Assembly: GCA_047967505.1 (NCBI GenBank)
Contig: CM106540.1
Strand: one strand, 5' to 3'
DNA: 64,000 nt
Source: Dipteris shenzhenensis
Taxonomy: Eukaryota > Polypodiophyta > Polypodiopsida > Gleicheniales
Position 1 is the first letter of the stretch; each line of letters begins with the position of its first letter. A program made the position numbers and the translations under genes. A model generated the notes under the pieces. It was given only the letters and a program-made list of their open reading frames with translations. It was not told the origin of the DNA and did no database searches. Of this stretch, positions 45,764 to 56,512 are shown one piece after another.

Positions 45764-46551
45764 TTGATATCCTATTGGGAATTCATACGCCATCGCTTTG
45801 CACTGGAGTGCAAGATACTGGCTAAATATGGCACTTTTCGTGCATGCAATCCCAACTACCCTGTTTACATTCGTGCCGACGTAATCCATTGGTGCCTTTG
45901 TGACACAATAACCTTAGTTGTGCCACATGCATTTGTTGACCAATACAAATACCACTTGGAGGTGGATTCATTCTATTGCATTGAGGGTGCCATGGTTATT
46001 CCAAATGCCACTGGAGAGGGTGGGATAGCAAGTTATTCACTACACATTAAAGCCATGATTGTCGTGATACATGGGGAGCCCTTTGATGGATTGGGGGGTT
46101 CACCTCAAAAAATGTTGGTGTACCACGTGCATTCAAAAGGAGGGGTATTTTAATTCAATTTTTTGAAAAAGTTTAACAAAATTACAATAACAAGAGGAGT
46201 TTTTTAATATAACTTTATAAAAAAATCACTTAGTTCATAAGTAATGAGGGGTGATTTTATTTGGGGAAAAAATTTAGTTGAGGGGTTTTTAAAAAACTCC
46301 TTAGACACACGTGATACATATAATTTCTTAGTAGTGCACCGCTCGAGTTTGATGGTACTATCTCATTCTTGCTTAAGACAATGATTGCATTATAATTTCC
46401 TTGGGTGTCCTCCACCATCAAGTCAGGCCTAGGCAACATATCCACTATAGTTAGCACTATCGCTTTTGTCATGATCAAAGTGGATTTAAAGTGTGGTTTG
46501 AATGATCAAGTAATCATCGCGGACGGGCCACACAATGAAGATCGAGATGTG
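45764..46551 (+). pseudogene. RPA-like OB-fold segment (Helitron-associated), split by a MITE
   Basis: The frame 45764-46089 contains YPVYIRADVIHWCL and TLVVPHAFVDQYKYHLEVDS followed by YCIEGAMVIPNATG. This resembles the OB folds of RPA1-like proteins encoded next to plant Helitron Rep. The frame stops being homologous at 46089, where a MITE begins. After the second TSD copy it continues in the same frame (GTISFLLKTMIAL, a TAA, then VSSTIKSGLGNISTIVSTIA and CGLNDQVIIADG) to a donor-like GTGAG at 46552. The assignment rests on pattern and on the Rep gene downstream. Confidence 0.4.
46090..46347. mobile_element. hAT-like MITE, copy 2 (258 bp)
   Basis: Same family as 30616-30861. The left end is ATTGGGGGGTTCACC and the right end reads inwards CTCGAGCGGTGCAC. 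Inner CCACGTGCATTCAA and TCACGTGTGTCTAA blocks are at corresponding distances. A perfect 8-bp TSD TTTGATGG lies at 46082-46089 and 46348-46355. Removing it restores a continuous reading frame. Confidence 0.8.
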
Positions 46552-46627
46552 GTGAGCATATCTCAGCATTGTGCTATAATTCCAACATTCAAGTTATTGC
46601 ACTAAACTAACACTGACTCTTTGAATA

Positions 46628-47297
46628 GTTATCATTTGTGAATGACCGCAAGAACGTTCAAGCACAACTGATCCAAGAATTCAATGAGAATGGGATAGTC
46701 ATGCACACTCTTAGGAATGTGTCTTATATGCATGCACGTGACTCATTGTGTGTCTTTGACTTCACTATTGTTGGTGACGTTCTTGATGGTACATAGAGGG
46801 AAGAGCTAAAGCAAGTCTTTATCAATCAAGTCTCAGATTTGGGATACTGGAGAAAAGTAAGTCCTTGAATAGCATTGTTTCATTTTACGATGTTCATTTA
46901 TGCGAGACTAAGCCAACATTACCTTTTGGCCAGGTTCATAGAAATTTGCACTTCACTTGATTGAATGGCCAACTCTTAGAGTATACATGCTCCATTTGTT
47001 CCGGTAGTAGGGTGAGCCATGACCCTGCCAGGTCTTTCTGCTTCATGTGCGATGCACCACATGTAGTTGTCACTGTGTCATCCTTAAAGGGTAAAATATT
47101 GATGCAAAATGGATCAGAGATTAGCGTCCAAGTCATCGGCGGGCATGTGGACGACGTATTATCTTTGCAGACACCATTCCTATTGCTTTGCAATGACAAC
47201 ATCATGCATGTGAGCATAATGCTACTTGAGTTAAAGCCAATAGGCTACTTCACTATCAATAGGTCGGGCCATGTTATAAATTTTGATGCAGATTGAT
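46628..47297 (+). pseudogene. Second RPA-like segment
   Basis: Exon-like block from about 46628 (LSFVNDRKNVQAQLIQEFNE, SLCVFDFTIVGDVLDG, TAG at about 46795) and, after an intron-like gap, 46961-47294 with YTCSICSG, SFCFMCD and ISVQVIGGHVDDVLSL. The two CxxC pairs followed by a beta-rich segment resemble the zinc-ribbon OB fold of RPA1. Function is inferred only from resemblance and from proximity to Rep. Confidence 0.35.
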
Positions 47298-48667
47298 GCT
47301 TCTCTCCTCCATTGTGATAGTTTTTTAGCTTTCATAGTGATCTTCCATGCTTGCTTTATGGTGGCATGCAGAGTCTCACATTTCTTTCATTTGCATAGTA
47401 TTAAAGTTCTTTCCTAGTGGTACTATTGCCCCTTTTTGAAATAACACCAGAGGTAATGTAACCCCCATTTCGGATTGTATCAAAGTTGCACTTTTCCATT
47501 AAGCAAGTTCTTTCTTTCACTGTGTTTTACATGTTCGTGCTTGCAATAACGTGCTCCTCTCTTTGTTGCTTTAATTTATTTTCCTTAGTAAAGACCACGC
47601 ATGTGCATAAGGACATGTAATTAAAGAAGAGAGCTTCCACTAGTTTCTTTTTCGTAGTACCTTTTTTCCCATAGCTACTATGCATTTGGAATTACTATAG
47701 TCAAGGCATGATTCTCCTTTGACTCTGTGTAATGCTCCAAAGAAGCCGCAATGCACTTGCTTTAAAAAGACCTCCAAACACTCTTACTATTAAAAAAAAG
47801 GATGATCTTCACATTGCACCATGAACAACAACCCTTGAAGGAAGCATTGCTGCAACTTGAAATTAGGACATGCACAATACTATAAATAACTAAAAAACAA
47901 CAATGTGCATTCCGCATCACAAATGCATTTAACAACTCATTTGGAGGGGTTTTACCTTGCAAAATTAAAAGCATTCAAAGACACTAGCCAAGCTAATACC
48001 GATGTCATCACATGCTTGTTGATGCTCCTTCCTTTGCAAGACTACACCAGCCTAGTTACAAAACTATGTGAGATGTTGGCTATTGCAGTGGCAAGAAGCA
48101 CATCGACATTCTTCCTCTTTGTAAGGGTCATCGAAGATCTGACACTTAAGGACAGAACACGACATCATGTGATGGCATTGCGCACATCTACATCATCCAA
48201 ACTTTTGGTGCTTGAAGTTCTTTCACACTTTTTGTAGTCATTCAAATTAAGCATCATCAAAGTGCTTGTATACGATGGGTAGACTTTGCGAACAATTTGC
48301 ATAATCGAAAATGGTAGTCACAAGCACTGCTACCACTTGCTAATAGATGAAAGCAAAGAGCCATCAACAATATACCCACTGCATTGGCCTGCATTGGCCC
48401 GCAAGGAAGAAAGCATACGTGACATGGAGCAAAGAGGATGAAAGGGTTCTACATGTCGTGATGGAGTGCAATCCAAATTTTTTGGCACAGCAGATTGTAG
48501 AGGCTTACAAATTAAGTCAATGCAATAGTAAATGCTATTTGTGAGGAATTATGAAGAAAACGTATAGAATTATAAAATAACATCATTTTGTCTACAGTTG
48601 GGCCAAACTCTAGCAAGCATGTTATTGAATTTCACAACACGGCAAATGTTACTGATGGCCAATGAAA
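47298..48667. other. No gene assigned
   Basis: A plus-strand frame of 110 residues at 47905-48237 and one near 48350-48540 show no known motif. They may be decayed parts of the Helitron gene. Confidence 0.35.
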
Positions 48668-50235
48668 CGCTCTATCAATAAATCAAAAAAGGAAAAGACG
48701 GCAAAGCAAACGCACTGCACAAGAAGCATATGAACATAGGATAAAAGATTCACCAAAGCATGCTTGCATTTGTTGTGGGACCCTAACATTCAAGTGCAAG
48801 CTAAAGTCATTTACTAAAATGGTGAGAAGCTTCCTACAACAACATTCCATAATCCCATAGACATTTGACTCGCATGAACAAGCTCTGTGTAGCCCATGCG
48901 TAAAGCAAAATATCAACAAGCAAAAGCTACCTCTACTAACATGATTATGTCAAAGCAAACAATGCATACATCACTCCTAAACAATGTGGAAGCACGCCTC
49001 GTCTCAATTAGGATATCTTTTTCACAAACAAGGGAGCCCTCACATGATGGCCAATTTGGAATGCCAGGTAGCATCGTCAATGTTTTTGCATACACAGATA
49101 GAGCTCAGTGTGTACCACCACGTTTCATAGACGATGCGGCTACTATCACCATTTCAATAAAGAGAAAGCTGGAGTATGCACATAGCTACATAAGCAGTAC
49201 CATCAGGCCTACCTTGACAATGCGTGCTTTGAAGGAACTTTTGCGGTCACCGCTGTACAAAGAAGTGAGCGTGCAACTCAACATGTGGGATGAACATATT
49301 GCCTCCCTTCAAAGTGCACTAAGACATGCACTGCATGATCCTACATTGCAACCAGATGAAGCCATTGATAAGGAAAACGAAATAGACACTTTTGTACATG
49401 GCATCTACATAGCATAACAAGTTGTAGACTACAAAGACAAAACAATATGTGTTGCACGTTTCGAGGGATTCTCGCCACTTAGCATATTCAAAGACAAGAA
49501 CTACGAGGAATTGTCATTTCTAACTCTATTTTATGGTTATCCTCGACAACACAAAATGCCACGAAACACTTCGTTCCAAAAAATAGCGCAATGGGAACTG
49601 CTAAACAAAGACAGGAGGCTCGCAATGTCTATCAAAAATTTGTTCTTTAAGAATATGAAAGTGATGGTGCAATAAGTTACATCATCATCTTGGGTTCCAA
49701 TGCATAAGGAAAATTTAAGAGGACAATAACTAACCGCCAAAGAAGCTATCGCTGACACAAACATTGACAGGATACTACAATCTAACATCGGGTATAGAGA
49801 CTTCAACTGCCTGCGAACGTTAATGGACTATAAGAACAAACTAAAGAAAAATGTCTTTGCTATGCTGCGTCAACTAGGCCCACCAATGTTCTTCATAACA
49901 CTATCTTCTACAGAAAAACTTTGGAAACCACTCGTTCTTCAATGTCTGGAAGACTTGTAGCAACCTTCAACTCTCCCACAAGCCAATACAGTAAAGGGGC
50001 ATCTGCGTGAACTTATTCGCTCAGACCCTGTACAACAACGCGTTACTATGTTCACAAATTTAAGGCATTGAAAACTCTTCTACAAAATGATTCATCTATT
50101 ATTGGAAGAGTGCAGGACTACTTCTTCATCACAAAATTCCAAAATAGAGGAAGCTAGAATGACCATGGGCTTATATGGGTTGCAGATGCACCTTCTCTTG
50201 AGAGTGTAAGTAAAGATGACATTATAACCTTCATC
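48668..50235 (+). pseudogene. Helitron Rep (Helitron-like N domain and start of HUH domain)
   Basis: Rep starts the rolling-circle transposition of Helitrons. Seen in order: KRTAQEAYEHRIKDSPKHAC near 48700; LNNVEARLVSIRISFSQ with GQFGMPGSIVNV (about 48980-49080) and SIKRKLEYAHSYI; FEGFSPLSIFKDKNYEELSF and KIAQWELLNKDRR (49460-49620); VFAMLRQLGPPMFFITLSS near 49855; and DYFFITKFQNRG near 50120. The HUH motif that should follow (RGS.HxH) reads GS*NDHGLIWVADAP, with a stop and Asn for the first His, so the nuclease is dead. The gene breaks off near 50235 before the Tyr region and the PIF1 helicase, where the dispersed repeat begins. Stops and frame changes also occur near 48840, 49418 and 49673. 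Confidence 0.8.
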
Positions 50236-50237
50236 AA

Positions 50238-51045
50238 TCAGGGTCAACGTTTGCTTGGGTGTAGCCAATTGCAAAACTATTTTCAGGGCCATTTTGGGGC
50301 CTGATGCGATGCGCTCCTTGGTGAATATTTGAATTTTGCACAAACCCACGCTCTCGCCGAAAATTTTCCCGACATCATGAAGGCACATTGGCATAATAAT
50401 GAGATGCAATCTATTTGTTCAGAACACTGCATAGCTCAACACATGGCATCTTTGCACTGCTTCACACAGCGTAGTCTCTGGCCTATGCCACCAGATCACT
50501 TATCATCACGTAGCCTTTTGCTGTAGCTTTGCCACTTGTCATTGGGCACACACCCATGCAGATAATTAAAATTGAAGGTTGGCTCAGAGAGACCACCGCC
50601 TTAGTTCTTGCCGTAATAATTAGATGCAATCTATCATTTTGAACATCATCATGTAGGGTAGTCTTTGGAATGACCACCTGTTATCGTGCAACCTTTTGCC
50701 GCTTCTTTGCACGCAGCCCATGCAAATCATAGGTTGGCTTGGAGAGATTACCGCGCTGGTTTTTGGCATAATAATGAGATGCAATCTATCATTTTGAGCA
50801 TCGCCTCAGCACAGCTGACCACCTGTCATCACCTAGAATTCAAGGTTGTCTTGGAGAGACTACCGTGCTGAACAGAAGGAGATCTATGAAAGCCACCGTG
50901 CTAGTTCTTGGAGAATATATTTGTGTACCAAGGAAAATGTATTCCGTTGTATAACCAAGCAAAATGCAGTTGATGATATGACCCTTGAGGGCTCCCCTCT
51001 AGGGGCAAGGGCCATATCGACATGCCATTTCTATCTAGTGGCATC
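50238..51045 (+). repeat. Dispersed repeat and short tandem array
   Basis: Starts with the block shared with 9045-9197. It then has three or four imperfect units of about 160-220 bp, each with TAATAATGAGATGCAATCTAT (50393, about 50610, about 50770) and GGTTGGCT...GAGAGA (about 50575, 50731, 50847). It ends with GTGTACCAAGGAAAATGTAT and a half-foldback as at 34.1 kb. Confidence 0.8.
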
Positions 51046-51164
51046 CTAAATATTATATAATAGCCGTATAACTCCCCAAAACTGGGAGGGTGTCCTAAAA
51101 GGTTATATATTAACTCCCGAAAGATGGTCTCCCGAAGATCAAGTGAGCCTGAAGAGCTTTCTGG

Positions 51165-51465
51165 CCACATGATGAACTGGAAAAAAGAAAAAAAGAAGAT
51201 TACTGGTGAGCTGAGAAGAGAAAAAGAAGAGAAAAAGAGAGAGAAAAATTACCACGAAAAGAGAGGGAAAGAGAGGATAAAAGAGAGAAGGAAAGAGAGG
51301 CAAATATAGGAAAAGAGAGAAGAAAAGAGAGGCAAATCCTTTTTTTGGAAGTGGAAGTGGAAAGGGAAAGGGAAAGGGAAGAGGAAAGAGAAAGGAAAGG
51401 AAAGGGAAGGGAAGAGAAGAGAAGGGAAGGGAAGGGAAGAGAAGGGAAGGGAAGGGAAGGGTCTT
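51165..51465 (+). repeat. Polypurine tract (GA-rich, GGGAAGGGAA)
   Basis: About 300 bp almost free of pyrimidines on the plus strand, becoming regular (GGGAAGGGAAGGGAAGAGAA) at 51400-51460. Confidence 0.9.
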
Positions 51466-51473
51466 AGACTATC

Positions 51474-52135
51474 GGAGCGCATCTATAGATGCGTTTATTT
51501 TCACGTATAACAGTGCTATCTGTTTCTAAAAATAGAGTAGATGCGTCTATAGATGCGCCTATAGATGCGGTTTTAGATGTGCTCTGAGATGCGTCCATAG
51601 ATGCGCTCCGACACATGGACTATTCTAAAAAGTCAAAAAGGACATGTGCCCAACACAAAGGCGTAACACTGATACCAAAATCATTCATTTCTTGGATACG
51701 ACAAAGGACGAATACAAAGAGAGCAACTTTCAAAGAAGATCAACCGTAAAGAGGCTTACCTTGGATAGAGGTATGGAAGCTTCTTGTCCTTCTTCAAAGT
51801 TGCTTCTCTTCCTTGTTCACCCTCTTCTCCTGTGTGCCCGGAGATGATTATATAAGGCTAGAAGTAAGTGTGGGTGCCTTCCTCTTAAGTGTTGGACTAT
51901 GGATCTATTAATAGCAAAGCAAGCAAGCCACGCGAAGCTTATGTGAAGAAAAGCAAAGCAAGCGCGCTAAAGTAGATTTGAAAACCACGTCTATAAGCGC
52001 ATCTAATGGCACATCTAAATATGCGTGTAATTGCATATCTAAATACACATAGCAGACGCGGTTTTAGATGCGCCTATAGACGCGCACCACAAAATAGACA
52101 GACGTGGTTTTAGACGTGCCTTTAGATGCGCCATA
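51474..52135 (+). repeat. CACTA-1 subterminal palindromic repeats
   Basis: More than ten copies of sequences such as GCGCATCTATAGATGCG, GATGCGCCTATAGATGCG and GGTTTTAGATGCGCCTATAG, in two clusters (51474-51612 and 51985-52135). Subterminal repeats of this type are the transposase-binding sites of CACTA elements, and the tnp2 gene begins 60 bases downstream. Confidence 0.75.
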
Positions 52136-52194
52136 GAGTTTTAAGATTAAATATTTGAAGAAAAGCAAATTTTTTTGGGTTGTTTGTTTATAGG

Positions 52195-53887
52195 ATGTCT
52201 TCATCTTCAACAAGTAGCTCTAGTGAGGATGAATCCCTCCATATCCACCATCGCAACATGTGGTTGGAGCAAAAAATCAAATGTATGTGTGATCGATGTC
52301 GAGGAAACATGTATCGTGCATGCAGGATTATACTCAATCACATCTCAAAGTATGGAGAATGGGATGCGACCGTAAACATGGTAAGTGTTAAAGAGTTAAG
52401 GTTGATTGAGATACCTATGGGTGTTCATATGTTTGAGTTATGATCCCGTTTTAATTTGATACAGGATGTAGTGCCACACCCCGCATATGTTGCCCTATGC
52501 TCGTCATGAGGAGGCGAAGCGTCGGTGATATGAGGTGGGATCTTCAGGAGGGACCGTTATGGATGCATGGAGTGATGGTGATAGTAGCCCTCCGCCATTA
52601 CCTCATGAAGCCGTGGTGGAGGAGGTGTTTGATTATATGGTGCGAGATTTATATGTCCATCAATCTGAAGGGAGGGATGATAGCATGGAGCAAGACGATC
52701 TTTTTACCGCAGCATCGACTCCACTGTTTGAGGGGTGCACATTCTCTGTTCTACGTGCCTCCCTTGAGTTACTAAACTTGCAAACCATCTATGGATGGAG
52801 CAATGCAAGTTTGAATGCATTACTCAAGTAAGCTTTAAAGTCTATTTTGAAAACATGGTGAATTATGCCAGTGGGTCAATTACTCGAATGCTTTTTCTCA
52901 TTTATGGTCTTCATGTGCAGGCTATTGTGTAAAATGCTTCCAAGGGAGAATAAATTACTGACCTCAAGAGATATGGCAAGGCAACATGTGACCTCTCTTG
53001 GAGGATTAGATTATAATCGCATCCATGCATGCGTCAACGATTGCGTTTTGTTTTGTGGACTACATAAGGATGCAAGAGAGTGTCCTACTTGTGGAGAGGC
53101 AAGATATAGAGCAAATCTCAAAACTTTGGACGTGCCTCCTAAGGTTCTGCAATATTTTCCCATAATCCCTCGCATCCAACATATGTTTAAGTGCAAATCC
53201 ATTGCAGAGCTCATGTCATGGCATTCCTCCCATCGATCAACTGATGGCAAGTGGAGAACTCCTGCAGACACTTCTGTGTGGAAGCATATTGAAGACACAT
53301 GGCCAAGCTTCAAGGAAGAACCTAGGAGCTTGAGACTTGGATTGGGTATGGATGGTGTGAACCTATTTGGTCTCAAAAGCACCTCTTATAGTGTATGGCC
53401 AGTGATATTGGTGAATTATAATCTTCCACCCTCTATGGCTATTAAGAAAGGACATGTTATGTTGTCCCTTCTACATCTAGGGAAACATAAAGTCAAAAAT
53501 CTTGATGTTTATTTGGAGCCTTTGATTGACAAGCTAGAGATACATTGGAGAGGTATCAAGGTGCATGATGTGAGCAGGCCTCCCTCGTCACGAGAGTTAA
53601 ACTGCAAAGTAGTCTTGATGTGGATGATGCATGACTTCCTAGGCTATGGCGAGTGTTCAGGTAAGCATTGCACTTTTAATTATGAGTAGGCAATCGATGT
53701 GGCACCTTGAACCCACCTTCAACTCTTAATTGCGTCTATTGTTTAGGTCTCACTACATTGGATTACCATGCATGTCCTATTTGTGGTCCTTCGCTAGTTG
53801 CCTCACGGGAAGACGCTTTGAATAAGGTCATCTATGAGAATCACCATCAATTTCTCCCACCCGATCATCCTAGATATGTTGCCCCTT
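52195..53887 (+). pseudogene. CACTA-1 tnp2-type transposase, truncated
   Basis: DDE transposase of the CACTA/En-Spm group. Exons: 52195-52380 (MSSSSTSSSSEDES, CMCDRCRGNMYRACRII), 52465-52827 (HEAVVEEVFDYM, FSVLRASLELLNLQ), 52921-53660 and 53747-53887, all with GT-AG borders. Exon 3 holds the tnp2 core: IHACVNDCVLF, CPTCGEARY, LRLGLGMDGVNLFGL with the Asp, YSVWPVILVNYNLPP, DVYLEPLIDKLEIHWRG and WMMHDFLGYGECSG. Exon 4 gives HACPICGP and VIYENHHQFLPPDHPRY. A frameshift and TGA in exon 2 break it. At 53888 the protein is cut by the end of another CACTA element. Confidence 0.85.
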
Positions 53888-53959
53888 CACTACAAGGCAT
53901 AGGCCATTTTCTGACGAAAATACCGATGCTTTTAACTTAAAATTTTTTTTTTTGTGGGC

Positions 53960-54116
53960 GCAAATGTCGCTATAAGAGTCGCTAAAAGCGTCGGAAAAGA
54001 ACCATCGCTATAAAGCGTCGCTATATAGCGACGATGACAAACGTCGCTATATAGCGACACTGTTAATTGTCGCTATATAGTGACATTGGTAAACGTCACT
54101 AATAGCGATGATTAAC
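53960..54116 (+). repeat. CACTA-2 subterminal palindromes
   Basis: Copies of GTCGCTATATAGCGAC (54014, about 54044, 54068) and shorter relatives (TCGCTATAAAGCG, GTCACTAATAGCG), a 14-16-bp perfect palindrome type spaced about 25-30 bp. Confidence 0.8.
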
Positions 54117-54122
54117 TGAACT

Positions 54123-54194
54123 AAAAAAAAAGGGTTAGTGGGGCTAAACAGGGCTTTTTATGGCCCTATTTAGCCCCACTAATCCTTTTTTTTT
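54123..54194. repeat. Near-perfect hairpin (32-bp arms)
   Basis: AAGGGTTAGTGGGGCTAAAC and its continuation pair with GCCCTATTTAGCCCCACTAA further on, with two mismatches and an 8-bp loop. The arms end in A9 and T10 runs. Confidence 0.85.
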
Positions 54195-54427
54195 TAAATA
54201 ATTACAAAACAAAGTTTTTTTATAACAAAATTTCCCTTGCGAAAAGGGTGATACAAAATCGCTCAAATGAAATGATCGAGCAACAAAAGCATATACATGT
54301 CGGACATATACAACATTGTTTGTAACAAAATTACCCTTTCAAAAGGGCGATACAAAATTGCTCAAATGAGCGAATATACAAAATGACATAGAGGGCAAAG
54401 AAAATGCTACTACTACCACTACTACTA

Positions 54428-56020
54428 CTACTCATCCGAATCTGAATCGCCCTCGTCTTGTTGGCCTGTTCCTTGGTCCTCGTCAGCTGCGTCTTCTCCC
54501 TCATCCTCGTCATGTGCGTCTGATCCCTGGCCCTGTTGATCGGTCGCCTCCGATGATGGGACGCTTGAGCTTTGACCCTAAGAGTGAACCATATAAATCG
54601 AAAATCAGATTGGAAATTAAAGAATAAAACAATTTAAAAAGTGAGATTACAAGTAGGATTAAACTTATACCATGCGAGCAGCCACCTCAGCCCAATCGAC
54701 CGTCGCTCCCATCGCCTCTTGCTCAATAAACCACGGCTTTGTTCCTATCCGAAATGCGCATCGTGTCTTTGCATCTGTAGGAAGACGACCCATTGCAGCT
54801 TGCTGTGGATCCAATTTATGAGAGTTAGAGTTAGCTAAAGTGCATGTAATATGTAGTAAAACAAATAGAACAATACATTAAATGAGAAGAAGTAGACTTA
54901 CCACGGTTGCCTCAAACGCCAACCGTCCGCCTGCACCAAAGTGCGAAGTACCTATGACATCCAGTCATCTCTTCGTAGCCCTCCTCTGACCCTCGAACAA
55001 TTTGGGATTGTCCCTATTTTGCTTCTTGAAGAACTTCCAATCAGCTTTGTCTGCCCAGCTGGGTTTAGCCAACCCCTTTGTGATGGAAGTATGCAAGGTT
55101 GATCTACGATGCTTCAAGACCAAACCCATGCGCTCTCGCATATAATCCTCATTAAACTCCCAATTTGGCAGGTTAGGGTATTTTTGTTTTAACTCATCGA
55201 TGACCGCCTGCTTCTTTTGGACATCTTGATACTGCCAATCGGTAGTAATGCCGCTCTGGAAGTGATGGCTCATCAACCTCCTCATGGTGGCCATCACTGC
55301 TTTGCCCTTTCTATCTTCTATTATCTCTCCGGCAGCTATGATTTGATAGGAGAGATCCCCTGATGAGTAAGGAGGATTGACGGTAGCAGAGTCACAAGGA
55401 GCGGAAGCTGTGTGAGCGCTTCCGAAGCGAGGAGTAGCAGTGGGAGTAGGAGAGGGAAAGGGACCTGACTGATACTATGTCTTCGGACCAAGTGGAGACC
55501 TGTAGGAACGTGAGTGTGTTGACTCGTCTACATCTCCCGAGTCAGCACAACATAAGTTGCCCTTCCTACTCTTTCTTTCCTTATGAGAGGCATGCGTAGG
55601 TGATGACCCCTCGGTCGAAGGGGCATGAGGGGACGGCTGGGCAGTACGTCCACCCGTCGGTGTAGGGGAGGTAGGTCCTCTGAGATAGCAGAGAGAAGAA
55701 TCTCGCTGCCTCCTCATCGCTCATCTGCGCTACAAACTCGTCAGGACTTCTGACAAAGCCATGCGCAATTAGCAAAGGAGTTCCCTGAGGGGTAGTCGCA
55801 GTGCTATGTGGAAGAGGAGTCGGACCAGGGGTAGTCACAGTGCTACGTGGAAGAGGAGTCAGACCAGGGGTAGTCATAGTGCTAGGCCCGAGAGGAGTCA
55901 AACCAGGGGTAGTCCTCGGGGTAGTCACCTGAGAGGAATCAAAGTCCTCTAGAGCATAAATATCATGAGCTCTTCTCTTGCGAGGCTGTCCGTACTCATC
56001 GGATGAGCGACGTGATCCCA
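54428..56020 (-). pseudogene. CACTA-2 tnpA-like gene (Transposase_24 type)
   Basis: Minus strand, ATG at 56020 (MGSRRSSDEYGQPRKRRAHD). A Pro/Thr-rich region made of 39-bp repeats follows (TTPGLTPLPRST, 55930-55789), then DEEAARFFSLL. After a frame change near 55690 come HKERKSRKGN (55575), MATMRRLMSHHF, LKQKYPNLPNWEFNEDYM and SWADKADWKFFKKQNRDNPK with GQRRATKR (55010-54970), which matches the conserved block of plant CACTA tnpA/PTTA proteins. Further exons are about 54803-54672 (AAMGRLPTDAKTRCAF) and 54578-54428 (acidic tail ending DSDSDE). A TGA at about 54967 and a TAG at about 55475 break it. TnpA-type proteins bind subterminal repeats. Confidence 0.6.
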
Positions 56021-56089
56021 TGTCTAACATAGACACAAACACGAAAACAAAAAACAAAAAAACAAACATAAGCATATGCATAGGCATAG

Positions 56090-56507
56090 GCATAGGCATA
56101 GGCAAAGAGGGAAAGAACAGGAAGAAGAGGAAGAGGAAGAGGAAGAAGAGGAAGAGAAGAAGAGGAAGAGAAGAGGAATCTAAAGAAGAGGGAAGAGAAG
56201 AGGGAAATGAGAGAAGAGCATAAGAGAAGAGGAATCTCTTATGCTCATGCATAAGCATAAGCATTCTTATGCTCATGCTTATGTTTATGGATGAGCATAA
56301 GAGAAGGGGGAAAGAGAGAAGAAGAGGAAGAGAGCATAAGAGCAGAGGGAAATGAGAGAAGAGCATAAGAGGAAGAGAAGGGGGAAAAAATAGAATAAGA
56401 GAAGGGGGAAAAAAGAGACATATGCTCATGCTGCATGAGCATATGTCTACTTCACTTATGCTCATGCATAAGCATAAGCATGAGCATATGTCTCATTTTC
56501 TTATACT
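56090..56507. repeat. Low-complexity GA-rich and AGCATAAG repeats (left part)
   Basis: Runs of GAAGAGGAAGAG, AAGAGAAGGGGGAAA and many palindromic CTCATGCATAAGCATAAGCA-type units. The same units resume at 63725-64000 across Copia-E. Confidence 0.85.
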
Positions 56508-56512
56508 CATGC

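Larger units (their letters stand above)
53888..56507 (-). mobile_element. CACTA-2, left part (continues at 63725)
   Basis: Begins at 53888 with CACTACAAGG, the usual CACTA terminus, inside the tnp2 gene of CACTA-1. Subterminal palindromes, a foldback, a leftward tnpA-like gene and a low-complexity GA-rich region follow. The last is split by Copia-E and runs past the window end. The other terminus (ending TTGTAGTG) is not in the window. Confidence 0.7.

Noticed and set aside
55978-56465. Lys/Glu/Arg-rich and Leu/Phe/Ser-rich ORFs on both strands
   Set aside because: Products of the GA-rich low-complexity tract.
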